NCBI GenBank assembly: GCA_964236495.1
Contig: CAXSBR010000010.1
Span: 1 to 64,000 of the forward strand
DNA from: CAXSBR01 sp964236495
Lineage (GTDB): Bacteria; Actinomycetota; Actinomycetes; Mycobacteriales; Jatrophihabitantaceae
Direction of reading: 5' to 3'
DNA: 64,000 bases
In this document: piece after piece, positions 1-8,029 of the stretch
Layout: every line of letters begins with the position of its first letter
Numbering within the stretch: the stretch's first letter is position 1
Notes under the pieces: model-generated
What the model saw: the letters and a program-made list of their open reading frames with translations, nothing else
Database searches by the model: none
Told to the model about the DNA's origin: nothing
Position numbers and translations under genes: made by a program

Positions 1-53
1 GGGTGGGGACTTTCACTTGGCCACCAGCGGGGACCTCAACTTGGCCGTTGACA
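1..53. mobile_element. Probable terminal end of an IS21-family insertion sequence (rest lies left of the window)
   Basis: Two imperfect direct repeats, each GGGGAC followed by a CACTTGGCC/CAACTTGGCC core, lie at 5-22 and 29-46, spaced 24 bp, and end in GTTGACA. Multiple short repeats just inside an ACA/TGT end are typical of IS21-family termini that IstA transposase binds. No transposase is in the window, so the element, if real, lies to the left. The exact terminus is uncertain. Bases 54-179 hold no recognisable gene. Confidence 0.45.
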
Positions 54-179
54 CAGTGGCGACCGCTCGTCGTAGCGTCGTACAGCTGCTCGACAGCGAC
101 CGTCCGCCGCGCAAAGCGGGACCACCGCCTGGGCGACGTGGCGGTTAGCTCGGATCAGCCGGTCTACGCGGAGAGCTCG

Positions 180-638
180 CTATGCCCGTGCGTCGCCATC
201 GCGCAAACAGTGGATCATGCTCTGCAGAATCCGGAACGCTTCTGACTGCTCGGTCTCGGTCATGCCGGCGAGCATCCTGACCTCGACAGAACGGACCGCT
301 CGGGTCGCCTTTTCCAGGCTCCGTCGGCCGCGTGGCGTAAGCCGCGCGGGGAGAACCTTGCCGACGGGTGCGTCTGCCGGCCGGGTCACGTAACCCTCTC
401 GTTCCAGGGCCTGTAGCAGGACGTTCATCGACTGCCGTGTGACGAACGCGCCCCGCGCGAGCTCGGAGTTCGACAAGCCCGGTCGTTGGGCCAGCAGCTC
501 GAGGCAGGAGTAGTGCGTGACGGTCATTCCAAGTGGTCGCAGCACTTCTTCCATGGCGGCGCGAAGAGCGCTGGACGCCTCTTTGAGCAGGTAGCCCAGT
601 GACGTCTCCAGGTGGACACCGACACCGCCTTGACTCAT
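180..638 (-). CDS. MarR-family transcriptional regulator
   Basis: 152-aa winged-helix regulator of the MarR family. The central HTH reads through SNSELARGAFVTRQSMNVLL, followed by a wing containing VTRPADAPVGKVLPARLT. It is divergent from a VOC-family gene at 703. Operator-like inverted repeats (638-653 and 664-685) lie between the two starts, the first touching this gene's own ATG, so autorepression and control of the VOC gene are likely. The ligand is unknown; phenolic or electrophilic compounds are common for the family. Confidence 0.88.
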   Translation of the reverse strand: MSQGGVGVHLETSLGYLLKEASSALRAAMEEVLRPLGMTVTHYSCLELLAQRPGLSNSELARGAFVTRQSMNVLLQALEREGYVTRPADAPVGKVLPARLTPRGRRSLEKATRAVRSVEVRMLAGMTETEQSEAFRILQSMIHCLRDGDARA

Positions 639-653
639 GTCAGTATTCTGACA
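638..653. promoter_or_regulatory. MarR operator O1
   Basis: Inverted repeat TGTCAG-TATT-CTGACA. It overlaps the start codon of the minus-strand marR gene and carries the same half-sites as O2. Its centre is 29 bp from that of O2. Confidence 0.7.
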
Positions 654-663
654 TAAAGTGGCT

Positions 664-685
664 GTGTGTCAGAAGACTGACACAC
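664..685. promoter_or_regulatory. MarR operator O2 in the VOC gene promoter
   Basis: Perfect inverted repeat with 9-bp arms (GTGTGTCAG / CTGACACAC) around AAGA. A candidate -10 box TAAAGT at 654-659 would place transcription start inside this operator, so binding should block the VOC gene. Confidence 0.7.
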
Positions 686-702
686 CTGAAGGGAGCACCA
701 CC

Positions 703-1071
703 ATGCCCGCCACCGGCCCCGACTTCATCTCGCTCCAAGCGCGCGACCTCGACGCCTCGCAGGCGTTCTACCAGCAGTACCTCGGCCTCGTCCGCTCGCA
801 AGCCGGACCTCCGCACGCCGTCGTCTTCGAGACCAAGCCGATCGCATTCGCACTCCGCGAGGTCGTCGCCGGCACCGATCTAACATCGGTTGCCCAGCCC
901 GGCATCGGTGCCGCGATCTGGCTGCACGCCACCGACGTCCAGGCCATTCACGACGCCCTCGTCACCGACGGTCACACCATCGTCTCTGCACCGATCGACG
1001 GCCCCTTCGGTCGCACCTTCACCTTCGCCGACCCCGACGGCTACCAGATCACCCTCCACGACCGCGCCTGA
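703..1071 (+). CDS. VOC-family (glyoxalase/bleomycin resistance/dioxygenase-fold) protein
   Basis: 122-aa protein with the paired beta-alpha-beta-beta-beta modules of the vicinal oxygen chelate fold. It has the typical opening (DFISLQARDLDASQAFYQQY) and the typical close (FGRTFTFADPDGYQITLHD). Start ATG 703 is preferred because GAAGGGA lies 10 bp upstream; an earlier in-frame start would lie inside the operators. As target of the divergent MarR regulator, it may detoxify or sequester the MarR ligand. Metal residues cannot be assigned safely, and substrate is unknown. Confidence 0.82.
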   Translation: MPATGPDFISLQARDLDASQAFYQQYLGLVRSQAGPPHAVVFETKPIAFALREVVAGTDLTSVAQPGIGAAIWLHATDVQAIHDALVTDGHTIVSAPIDGPFGRTFTFADPDGYQITLHDRA

Positions 1072-1226
1072 TCGGGCCGAACGACACCCGCAGCCTGGTT
1101 GATACCGGCGGATCCAAAACCGGATGCACCCGTCATCTCTGTGATCACACACTCAGTCGTGAGCAGGACCGCCGCAGCCGACCAACTCGCCCGACACCTC
1201 TTGTTTGTGACGCGGTACCGCAGTGG

Positions 1227-2222
1227 TCACAGCCGGGGAAAGAGCCGGTTGGGCTGCTCACCGTGTTCGTACACGCTGGCCGCCGGCCCGACGATCAGCG
1301 GGTCCGGCGATCCGACGAGGTCGGTGTCCTTGTCGGCGTAGTCCAGGCTGTGCAGGATGTGGTGCAAGGTCGCGATCCGCGCGCGCTTCTTGTCGTTGCT
1401 CTTGATCACCGTCCACGGCGCGTCGGCGGTGTCGGTGTAGAAGAACATCGCCTCCTTGGCCTCGGTGTAGGCATCCCACTTGTCCAGTGACGCAAGGTCC
1501 ATCGGGCTGAGTTTCCACTGCCGCACGGCGTCGACCTCGCGGGCGGCGAACCGGGTGCGCTGCTCGGCCTGGGACACCGAGAACCACAGCTTGACCAGAT
1601 GGATGCCGCTGCGGGTCAGCATCCGCTCGAACTCCGGCGCCTCCCGCATGAACTCCAGATACTCACCCGGCGTGCAGAACTGCATCACTCGCTCGACGCC
1701 TGCCCGGTTGTACCAGGACCGGTCGAACAGCACGATCTCCCCAGCAGCGGGCAGGTGGGCAATGTAGCGCTGGAAGTACCACTGAGTGCGTTCTCGTTCG
1801 GACGGCTTCTCCAGCGCCACCACTCGAGCGCCGCGTGGATTGAGGTGTTCGGTAATGCGCTTGATGGTGCCGCCCTTGCCGGCGGCGTCGCGTCCCTCGA
1901 ACAGCAGTACCAGCTTCTGCCCGGTGTCCTTCACCCAGTTCTGCAGCTTCAACAGCTCGATCTGCAGATCTCGCTTGGTCCGCTCGTACTCCTTGCGGCT
2001 CATCTTCTCGGTGTAGGGATAGCCCTGACGCCAGGTTTCCGCCTCCGCGTCCGCCGCAGCTCCCTTTGGTGCGGTCGAGATCGTGGACGACGTCGGTTCA
2101 GCGGGCGATGACGACTCCGACGGCGGCGGCTCTGTGGGCGACGTCGATTGATCCGGTGCGTCTGACTGTGGTGCGTCCGAAGACTGCTCAGTCTTGGCGG
2201 GCGCTTGTACGGAATTGGTCAC
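1227..2222 (-). CDS. ppk2: Polyphosphate kinase 2 (PPK2 family)
   Basis: 331-aa cytosolic enzyme moving phosphate between polyphosphate and nucleotides. It has a P-loop GRDAAGKGG, a Walker B-type motif VLFDRSWYNRAGVE, and the lid region with RFAAREVD and WKLSPMD. The first 80 or so residues are low-complexity Ser/Pro/Glu/Thr, outside the catalytic domain. GTG 2222 is chosen because AGGA sits 7 nt upstream; an ATG at 2345 would add 41 residues. The gene runs divergently from moaC. Whether it makes ADP/GDP or NTP cannot be told from sequence. Confidence 0.9.
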   Translation of the reverse strand: MTNSVQAPAKTEQSSDAPQSDAPDQSTSPTEPPPSESSSPAEPTSSTISTAPKGAAADAEAETWRQGYPYTEKMSRKEYERTKRDLQIELLKLQNWVKDTGQKLVLLFEGRDAAGKGGTIKRITEHLNPRGARVVALEKPSERERTQWYFQRYIAHLPAAGEIVLFDRSWYNRAGVERVMQFCTPGEYLEFMREAPEFERMLTRSGIHLVKLWFSVSQAEQRTRFAAREVDAVRQWKLSPMDLASLDKWDAYTEAKEAMFFYTDTADAPWTVIKSNDKKRARIATLHHILHSLDYADKDTDLVGSPDPLIVGPAASVYEHGEQPNRLFPRL

Positions 2223-2505
2223 CTTGTCATCCTGACCCTGGCCGGTGGCAACGGACAAGAGGCTGCCGTCGATGAACTCGTCGCGCGGGCGGTGAGTCCG
2301 GGTTGAGGGCAGGGTATGTGGTGGTGCAGTCGCCGGCCAGGCCACCCAGCTTGCCGTCCTAGCGGGGGCGCCGCCAATTGGGACAGCAGTTCGGTGAGCG
2401 GGCTGCTTCGAGCGGCTCCGGCTTTCGGCGCTGGGCCTCGATGAGGGTGACGACGTCTGGCATGGCGCTCCTCGGCGAGGTAGCGCGACGTCCCGACGCC
2501 GCGAT

Positions 2506-2511
2506 TAGGGT
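2506..2511 (+). promoter_or_regulatory. -10 box for leaderless moaC
   Basis: TAGGGT is followed by exactly 7 nt and then the moaC ATG, the geometry of leaderless actinobacterial transcripts. No Shine-Dalgarno sequence is present. Confidence 0.6.
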
Positions 2512-2518
2512 TGCCGGC

Positions 2519-2992
2519 ATGGAGTTGACACACGTCGATGCCGCTGGTTCGGCCCGGATGGTCGACGTCTCGGGCAAGGACGTGACGGCGCGCACCGCTC
2601 GGGCGCGCGGGCGCCTGAGCACGACTGCTGAGGTCATCGAGTTGCTTCGTCGCGACGGACTTCCCAAAGGAGACGCGCTGGCGGTGGCGCGGATCGGTGG
2701 CATCACCGCAGCGAAGCGGACTGCTGACCTGATTCCGCTGTGCCATCCGATTCCGCTACACGGTGTGACGGTCGACCTCGAGCTCGACCACGATGCCGTA
2801 GTCATCACCGCAACCACCAGAACGACCGATCGGACCGGCGTGGAGATGGAGGCACTGACCGCTGTAGCGGTCGCTGGACTCACGTTGTACGACATGGTCA
2901 AGGCAGTGGACCGGTCGGCGGTGCTGGGCGACATCCGGCTGCTGTCCAAGGCGGGCGGTCGCACCGGTGCCTGGTCCCGTGACCCGGCATGA
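2519..2992 (+). CDS. moaC: Cyclic pyranopterin monophosphate synthase MoaC
   Basis: 157-aa enzyme of molybdenum-cofactor synthesis that converts 3',8-cyclo-7,8-dihydro-GTP to cyclic pyranopterin monophosphate. Family hallmarks are MVDVSGKDVTARTA near the N-terminus, IPLCHPIPL, the RTGVEMEALTAV segment and MVKAVDR with its Lys/Asp pair. Length fits the family (about 160 aa). ATG 2519 matches the usual MoaC start and the leaderless promoter. It overlaps mog by ATGA. MoaA is not in this window. Confidence 0.96.
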   Translation: MELTHVDAAGSARMVDVSGKDVTARTARARGRLSTTAEVIELLRRDGLPKGDALAVARIGGITAAKRTADLIPLCHPIPLHGVTVDLELDHDAVVITATTRTTDRTGVEMEALTAVAVAGLTLYDMVKAVDRSAVLGDIRLLSKAGGRTGAWSRDPA

Positions 2993-3519
2993 AGGCTGCA
3001 GTAATCACCTGTTCGAACCGTTCGGCGGCCGGTATACGAGCCGACGAATCGGGACAACTGGCCGCAAGCAGGCTGACCGACGCCGGCTACGAGGTGATCA
3101 GTCAGGTGGTCGTTGCCGATGACGTGGCGCAGATCCGCGCCGCGGTGACCTCGGCCGTTACCCATGGCGCGCGGATCGTGCTGACGACTGGTGGAACCGG
3201 ACTCACGCCCACCGACGTCACGCCCGAGGCCGTTACTCCGTTGCTGGATCTGCAGATTCCGGGGATAGCGGAGGCGCTGCGCCAAGCTAACCGTGACGAG
3301 GTTCCTACGGCGATTCTGTCGCGGGGGGTGGCTGGGGTGATCGGCTCCGCTCTGGTGGTGACGATGCCGGGATCACCGGGCGGTGTTCGGGACGCGATGC
3401 AGCTGTTGCTACCCATTCTCGATCACGTGCTGGACCAGATCGGTGGTGGCGACCACCGCGCCGGCGGCGGAGTAGACGTCGACGCCATGGAGTCCCCAGC
3501 CTCGGAGTCCCCAGCGTGA
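2989..3519 (+). CDS. mog: Molybdopterin adenylyltransferase (MoaB/Mog family)
   Basis: 176-aa MPT-binding protein that adenylylates molybdopterin before metal insertion. It has the signature TTGGTGLTPTDVTPEA and the AEALRQANRDEVPTAILSRG region, ending with VTMPGSPGGV. Start ATG overlaps the moaC stop (ATGA) and its end overlaps moaE (GTGA), so the three genes are translationally coupled. The last 25 residues are a non-conserved tail. Confidence 0.94.
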   Translation: MKAAVITCSNRSAAGIRADESGQLAASRLTDAGYEVISQVVVADDVAQIRAAVTSAVTHGARIVLTTGGTGLTPTDVTPEAVTPLLDLQIPGIAEALRQANRDEVPTAILSRGVAGVIGSALVVTMPGSPGGVRDAMQLLLPILDHVLDQIGGGDHRAGGGVDVDAMESPASESPA

Positions 3520-3941
3520 CGGGCACAGTCGCGCTCTGTGCTATTTCGGCCGACCCGCTCGACGTGGCGGCACACCGGCGCGCGGTCAGCGGCGATCACG
3601 CCGGTGCCGAGGTGGTCTTCTGCGGAGTGGTGCGCGATCAGGACGCAGGGCGCGTCGTCACTGCGTTGGAGTACCAAGCCCATACCTCGGCAGCCGATCT
3701 ACTGGCCGAGGTGGCAGCGCAGTTCGCCGGTCGAGCTGACGTCCACGCGGTGGCGGTCAGTCACCGCGTCGGCACCCTCGCCATCGGCGATGTCGCTCTG
3801 GTCGCCGCCGTGAGCACGGCGCATCGCGACGAAGCATTCGCCACATGCGCCGCGCTCGTCGACGAGGTCAAGCGCCGGCTGCCGGTCTGGAAGCGGCAGA
3901 TCTTCGTCGACGGAACCGAGGAATGGGTCAACTGCCCCTGA
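3516..3941 (+). CDS. moaE: Molybdopterin synthase large subunit MoaE
   Basis: 141-aa catalytic subunit of MPT synthase, which adds dithiolene sulfur to cyclic pyranopterin monophosphate. It shows GVVRDQDAGRVVTALEY near the N-terminus and, near the C-terminus, the diagnostic VKRRLPVWKRQIF with the catalytic lysines. GTG start is embedded in the mog stop. The partner MoaD (sulfur carrier) is not in the window. Confidence 0.95.
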   Translation: MTGTVALCAISADPLDVAAHRRAVSGDHAGAEVVFCGVVRDQDAGRVVTALEYQAHTSAADLLAEVAAQFAGRADVHAVAVSHRVGTLAIGDVALVAAVSTAHRDEAFATCAALVDEVKRRLPVWKRQIFVDGTEEWVNCP

Positions 3942-3971
3942 CAGATTCGCCGGATCCGCCGACCGACCAGC

Positions 3972-4514
3972 TCAGATCGTCGAACCCGGAGCCGGCGGCA
4001 GCGTCGGCGGGTAGGGCTCGATGATCTCGTCGCGGATGGGGTTGCCGGCGTAGGTCGCATCCGTCGGCGCTGCAGCGGTGAGCGGGTCGGTGTGCAGCGG
4101 GTCGGTGTGCAGAGGATTCGTGTACAGCGGATCGGTGTGCAGGGGGTCGGTCACCGTCACCGGCGGCGCGTCGAACGGAGACGTTGAGGACTGCCCCTTC
4201 GTGCCCAGGCGGTCACTCACCGAGCCGATCTTGTCCGAGTACTTGCCACCGGTGGCGGAGTCCACCTTGTCGGCGGCGCGATCAACACCCTTGGCTGCGG
4301 CGTCCTTCGCCTTGCCGACCAGCGGCGTCGCCTTCTCTTTGGCCTGCGCTGCGAGAGGCCCGGCCTTTTCCTTCGCTTGCGCGGCAAGCGGGCCGGCTTT
4401 CTCCTTGGCCTGCGCGGCAAGAGGGCCGGCCTTTTCCTTGGCTTGCGCCGCCAGGGGGCCGGCCTTGCCGATCAGGTCGTTACCCAATGCCTTGAGCTGA
4501 TTGAAGCTAACCAT
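3972..4514 (-). CDS. Repeat protein with LEA-like 11-mers and an MT0933/Rv0909-type antitoxin-like segment
   Basis: 180 aa. Residues 17-60 are four exact copies of the 11-mer KAGPLAAQAKE, followed by a degenerate fifth (KATPLVGKAKD); this predicts an amphipathic helix like late-embryogenesis-abundant proteins. Residues 72-105 (AAAKGVDRAADKVDSATGGK, then YSDKIG) resemble the small actinobacterial MT0933-like antitoxin family. The C-terminal third is Pro-rich with tandem DPLHT pentamers. AAGGAG precedes ATG 4514. No toxin gene is adjacent, so a stress or desiccation role is as likely as an antitoxin role. Confidence 0.75.
   Translation of the reverse strand: MVSFNQLKALGNDLIGKAGPLAAQAKEKAGPLAAQAKEKAGPLAAQAKEKAGPLAAQAKEKATPLVGKAKDAAAKGVDRAADKVDSATGGKYSDKIGSVSDRLGTKGQSSTSPFDAPPVTVTDPLHTDPLYTNPLHTDPLHTDPLTAAAPTDATYAGNPIRDEIIEPYPPTLPPAPGSTI
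4320..4470 (-). repeat. 33-bp tandem repeats encoding the KAGPLAAQAKE 11-mers
   Basis: Four in-frame 33-bp units plus a diverged fifth inside the LEA-like gene. The amino-acid sequence is identical between units while third positions differ (for example gcg/gct and cgc/gcc in Ala codons), suggesting selection on protein rather than very recent slippage. Confidence 0.8.
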
Positions 4515-4724
4515 CGAACGTCTCCTTCGTTCTCATGCCGATCAGTCCCCGCGGATTGATCGACGTGCGAGGCAGCCGTCGCGCGGCGCTGTCGTCGTGC
4601 GGCCGGCTCCTCGTGGGGGTTGTGCGGTTCTGCCGTCCATCAAAGCACTTCCCGGGGGTAGGACGGAACGCCGAAACCTGAACGTCACGCGCCTGGCGTG
4701 CCTCGGGGCAGGCAGACTACGTCG

Positions 4725-4931
4725 GTGAGCTCTGCAGCCAAGGAAGACGCGTCCACGATGCCAGCGGGCCACTTGCCGGCTGGTGCCCCCGCAACTGCGT
4801 CGGCTGAGGCTGACCCCTGGACCGACGTCAGCGGTGACGATCGCGACGAGGGATGGGGCGAGCGCACCGAATCCTCGGAAGGACAGACCGACGACTGGTA
4901 CCTCAGTGAACGGCCACCGCATCACGGTTGA
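4725..4931 (+). CDS. Small acidic actinobacterial protein ending in RPPHHG
   Basis: 68-aa hydrophilic protein read from GTG 4725. The second half is rich in Asp/Glu/Trp and finishes with TDDWYLSERPPHHG; short proteins ending in a Trp/Tyr-rich RPPH motif recur in actinobacteria (recollection, not searched). No domain of known function. No clear Shine-Dalgarno. Flanking stretches 4515-4724 and 4932-5092 show nothing else recognisable. Confidence 0.45.
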   Translation: MSSAAKEDASTMPAGHLPAGAPATASAEADPWTDVSGDDRDEGWGERTESSEGQTDDWYLSERPPHHG

Positions 4932-5092
4932 GCCGAAGACGGGTGAGCCGGAGGACGGTCGAGCTGTGATGCGCTGGGCAACCTTCACCTGTACGGCGGC
5001 CAGAAGCCGGAGGACGGGCGAGCCGACAGCGGTTGACGTGCATGACGATCGCACCCGCGGCGCCGCGTTGCTCGAGTATCGCGTTGTTCCGG

Positions 5093-5740
5093 TCACGGCG
5101 GTGCTCGAACTGTCACGGTCAGCGGCTGACCAATCGCGGCTGCCAGAACCAACGCGGTGTGCTGCCCGACCGCGACGACCACGCTGCCCACCGGTCGCGC
5201 AGCGGTAGCCGGTAACACGGCGAGTACGCGCACTGAGCTGGCGACAACGCGGGCAGGAAGCGGAACCACGGCGTCAGAGGTGGCTCCGGCGACGAGATCG
5301 ACGGTGTCTCCGGGCTGCACCAGCGTCAGCGCGGCCGCGTCCTGGACCGTCACCGTGGTGGCTACGGCACCCTTGGTCAGCCCTACGGCGATGCCGCGGC
5401 CCTGTAGGCGGGTGGCGGTGATGGGCTCGCCGGCCGACATCGCCGCTCCGAGTGCACGACCGACGACCTGGCCGGGTGATGTCAGCGCTGTGCGAGGCGC
5501 CAACGCACTGGGCCAGGGTCGCATCCGGACGTCGCCGCTGCGCAGCGTGCGCCCGGCACCCAGATCGTGCGCCGCAGTTGCCACTGCAACCGTTGCCGGA
5601 GTGACCGGCGACCGGCGGCCGGCGAGCAGACTCGCGACTGCGAGCAGCAGACACGCCCCAGCCGCCACTCGTCGTGGCCAGCCACCCAGGCGATAACCGA
5701 TGCCGAGTGCCGCCCGGCGCACTGCGAAGGGAACCTTCAT
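5093..5740 (-). CDS. SAF-domain membrane protein (CpaB/RcpC-like)
   Basis: 215 aa with basic N-terminus, one transmembrane segment (around residues 21-39), then an SAF domain beginning at VATAAHDLGAGRTLRSGDV and including GRALGAAMSAGEPITATRL. The SAF fold occurs in CpaB pilus-assembly proteins. No other pilus gene is nearby; actinobacteria often keep this gene next to FmdB and 5-FCL, as here. Start ATG 5740 is preferred over an upstream ATG that would add non-conserved residues. Last gene of a minus-strand operon. Confidence 0.8.
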   Translation of the reverse strand: MKVPFAVRRAALGIGYRLGGWPRRVAAGACLLLAVASLLAGRRSPVTPATVAVATAAHDLGAGRTLRSGDVRMRPWPSALAPRTALTSPGQVVGRALGAAMSAGEPITATRLQGRGIAVGLTKGAVATTVTVQDAAALTLVQPGDTVDLVAGATSDAVVPLPARVVASSVRVLAVLPATAARPVGSVVVAVGQHTALVLAAAIGQPLTVTVRAPP

Positions 5741-5850
5741 ACCGGCCGACGCTAGGGCGCTCGGTGGCGCCGCCCGACGGATCAGTGGCGGCTGTGGACA
5801 GTGGATTGCCGCTGTGGACGGCGACACGCAGAGCTTGCCGGTGTGCTAGG

Positions 5851-6321
5851 TCAGCTCGCCTTGCTGGTCGGCGCAGCTGCGCCTGACTTCGATGAGCGCG
5901 ACGACGACTCGGTGCCAGATCCGGTGCCAGAACCCGACGATCCGGAGCCACCTTTGGCGGCCGCCCCGGCGTTGACCTTCGACTCCGAACCGCCCTTCGG
6001 CGCCGAACCGGTGGATCCGGAGTCCGAGGATCCCGTCGACTTGGATCCGGCGTCGCCTGAGCTCGACGCCGCGTCCTTGGATCCATCGGATGCCGGCTTG
6101 TCGCCTGACTTGTCCGCCGACGAGCCCTCAGCAGCGCCGGCGCGGCTGTCGTTGCGATAGAAGCCCGATCCCTTGAACACGACGCCCACCGAGCCGAACA
6201 CCTTGCGCACCCGCTGCCCGCACACCGGGCATGCGGTCAGCGCGTCGTCGGTAAACGCCTGGACCGCCTCGAAACGGTGACCGCAGTCAGGATTGGTGCA
6301 TGCATAGACGTAGGTAGGCAT
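5851..6321 (-). CDS. FmdB-family zinc-ribbon protein
   Basis: 156 aa starting MPTYVYACTNPDCGHRFE. The four cysteines (CTNPDC and CPVCG) form a zinc ribbon in the first 45 residues, followed by VRKVFGSVGVVFKGSGFYRND, the family core. Residues 75-156 are a Ser/Gly/Lys low-complexity tail. FmdB-like proteins are presumed regulatory or metal-associated, without firm function. Lies 109 bp downstream of 5-FCL. Confidence 0.88.
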   Translation of the reverse strand: MPTYVYACTNPDCGHRFEAVQAFTDDALTACPVCGQRVRKVFGSVGVVFKGSGFYRNDSRAGAAEGSSADKSGDKPASDGSKDAASSSGDAGSKSTGSSDSGSTGSAPKGGSESKVNAGAAAKGGSGSSGSGTGSGTESSSRSSKSGAAAPTSKAS

Positions 6322-6430
6322 GTTGCTCCGATCGCAAGTACGACGAATTGACGGCGGTTCGCCACGAGCGCTCCCCTTGACTGAGTCGCCCGGGCCGGCA
6401 GCGGCCGTCAGCGGTGGTAGTCCTTGGCAC

Positions 6431-7039
<609 letters not shown>

Positions 7040-7045
7040 CCCCGA

Positions 7046-7051
7046 TAGTGT
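7046..7051 (+). promoter_or_regulatory. -10 box for leaderless galU
   Basis: TAGTGT followed by 6 nt and ATG 7058. It sits between divergent 5-FCL and galU starts, only 18 bp apart, so both transcripts are probably leaderless and compete. Confidence 0.55.
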
Positions 7052-7057
7052 TTGCCC

Positions 7058-8029
7058 ATGACCTCTCCCGCCGCCAATCGCCCCGGCACGGACGGCGCGT
7101 CCGGCGCTCATGGCGCGCCGGGCGTGCGTGCGCGCAAGGCCGTGATCCCGGCCGCGGGGATGGGCACCCGGTTCCTGCCGGCGACCAAGGCGGTGCCCAA
7201 GGAACTGCTGCCCGTAGTCGACAAGCCGGCACTGGAATACATAGTCGCCGAAGCCGCTGGGGAGCAACTGCGCGACGTTCTCATCATTACCAGTGCGGGC
7301 AAGGACGCCATTGCCGATCACTTCGATTCGGCACCGCTGGTGGAAGCCGCCTTGGAACGCAAGGGCGACGACGTGCGGCTGGCGGCGGTGCGTGCGTCGA
7401 GTGAGATGGCGCGACTGACGTTCGTGCGCCAGCACGTCCAGAACGGCCTTGGCGGTGCGATCGCCTACGCCGAGACCTTCGCTGCGGGCGAACCGTTCGC
7501 CGTGCTGCTGGGCGACGACATGATCGACGCCGACGATCCGCTGCTACGAGCGATGCTGGACCTTGCCCAGGAACGCGGGGGAGCGGTTCTGGCGTTGCAG
7601 GAGGTGGATCCGGCCGACGTCAGCAAGTACGGGTGCGTGACCCCAGGCACGGACTGGGATGGAACGTCGGACGTGGTCCCCGTGATCGGGCTTGTGGAGA
7701 AGCCGGCGCGCGACGTAGCGCCGAGCAATCTGGTGATCATCGGACGTTACATTCTGCCGCCGGAGATCTTCGACCAGATCCGCTCGGTCGGCGTCGGTGC
7801 GCGCGGCGAGGTGGAGATCACCGACGCTATTCGCGCACTGGCCGAGAGCGGCGTTCCGGTGCATGGCATCGTCTTTCGCGGCCGCCGCTTCGACACCGGA
7901 GACCGTCAGCAGTATCTGCGCGCGGTGGTGCAGCTGGCCTGCGAACACCCCGAGGTGGGCGCCGATTTCGCCGGCTGGCTTGCGGAGTACGTCGACCAGA
8001 ACCGAGCAAAGGGGACTCTCGACTCGTGA
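7058..8029 (+). CDS. galU: UTP-glucose-1-phosphate uridylyltransferase
   Basis: 323-aa enzyme forming UDP-glucose for envelope polysaccharides. It has the nucleotide-binding signature AVIPAAGMGTRFLPATKAVP with KELLPVVDKP following, LLGDDMIDADDPLL (metal Asp), GLVEKP, and RRFDTGDRQQYLRA. ATG 7058 follows a leaderless -10 box. It overlaps the next gene by GTGA, making the galU-moeA order a coupled operon. Confidence 0.96.
   Translation: MTSPAANRPGTDGASGAHGAPGVRARKAVIPAAGMGTRFLPATKAVPKELLPVVDKPALEYIVAEAAGEQLRDVLIITSAGKDAIADHFDSAPLVEAALERKGDDVRLAAVRASSEMARLTFVRQHVQNGLGGAIAYAETFAAGEPFAVLLGDDMIDADDPLLRAMLDLAQERGGAVLALQEVDPADVSKYGCVTPGTDWDGTSDVVPVIGLVEKPARDVAPSNLVIIGRYILPPEIFDQIRSVGVGARGEVEITDAIRALAESGVPVHGIVFRGRRFDTGDRQQYLRAVVQLACEHPEVGADFAGWLAEYVDQNRAKGTLDS

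Noticed and set aside
1..245. Small plus-strand open frame at the left edge
   Set aside because: Overlaps the IS-end repeats and the marR 3' end, and shows no protein family.
5274..6086. Arg/Pro-rich minus-strand open frame between SAF and FmdB genes
   Set aside because: Lies in another frame over two recognisable proteins; low-complexity translation.
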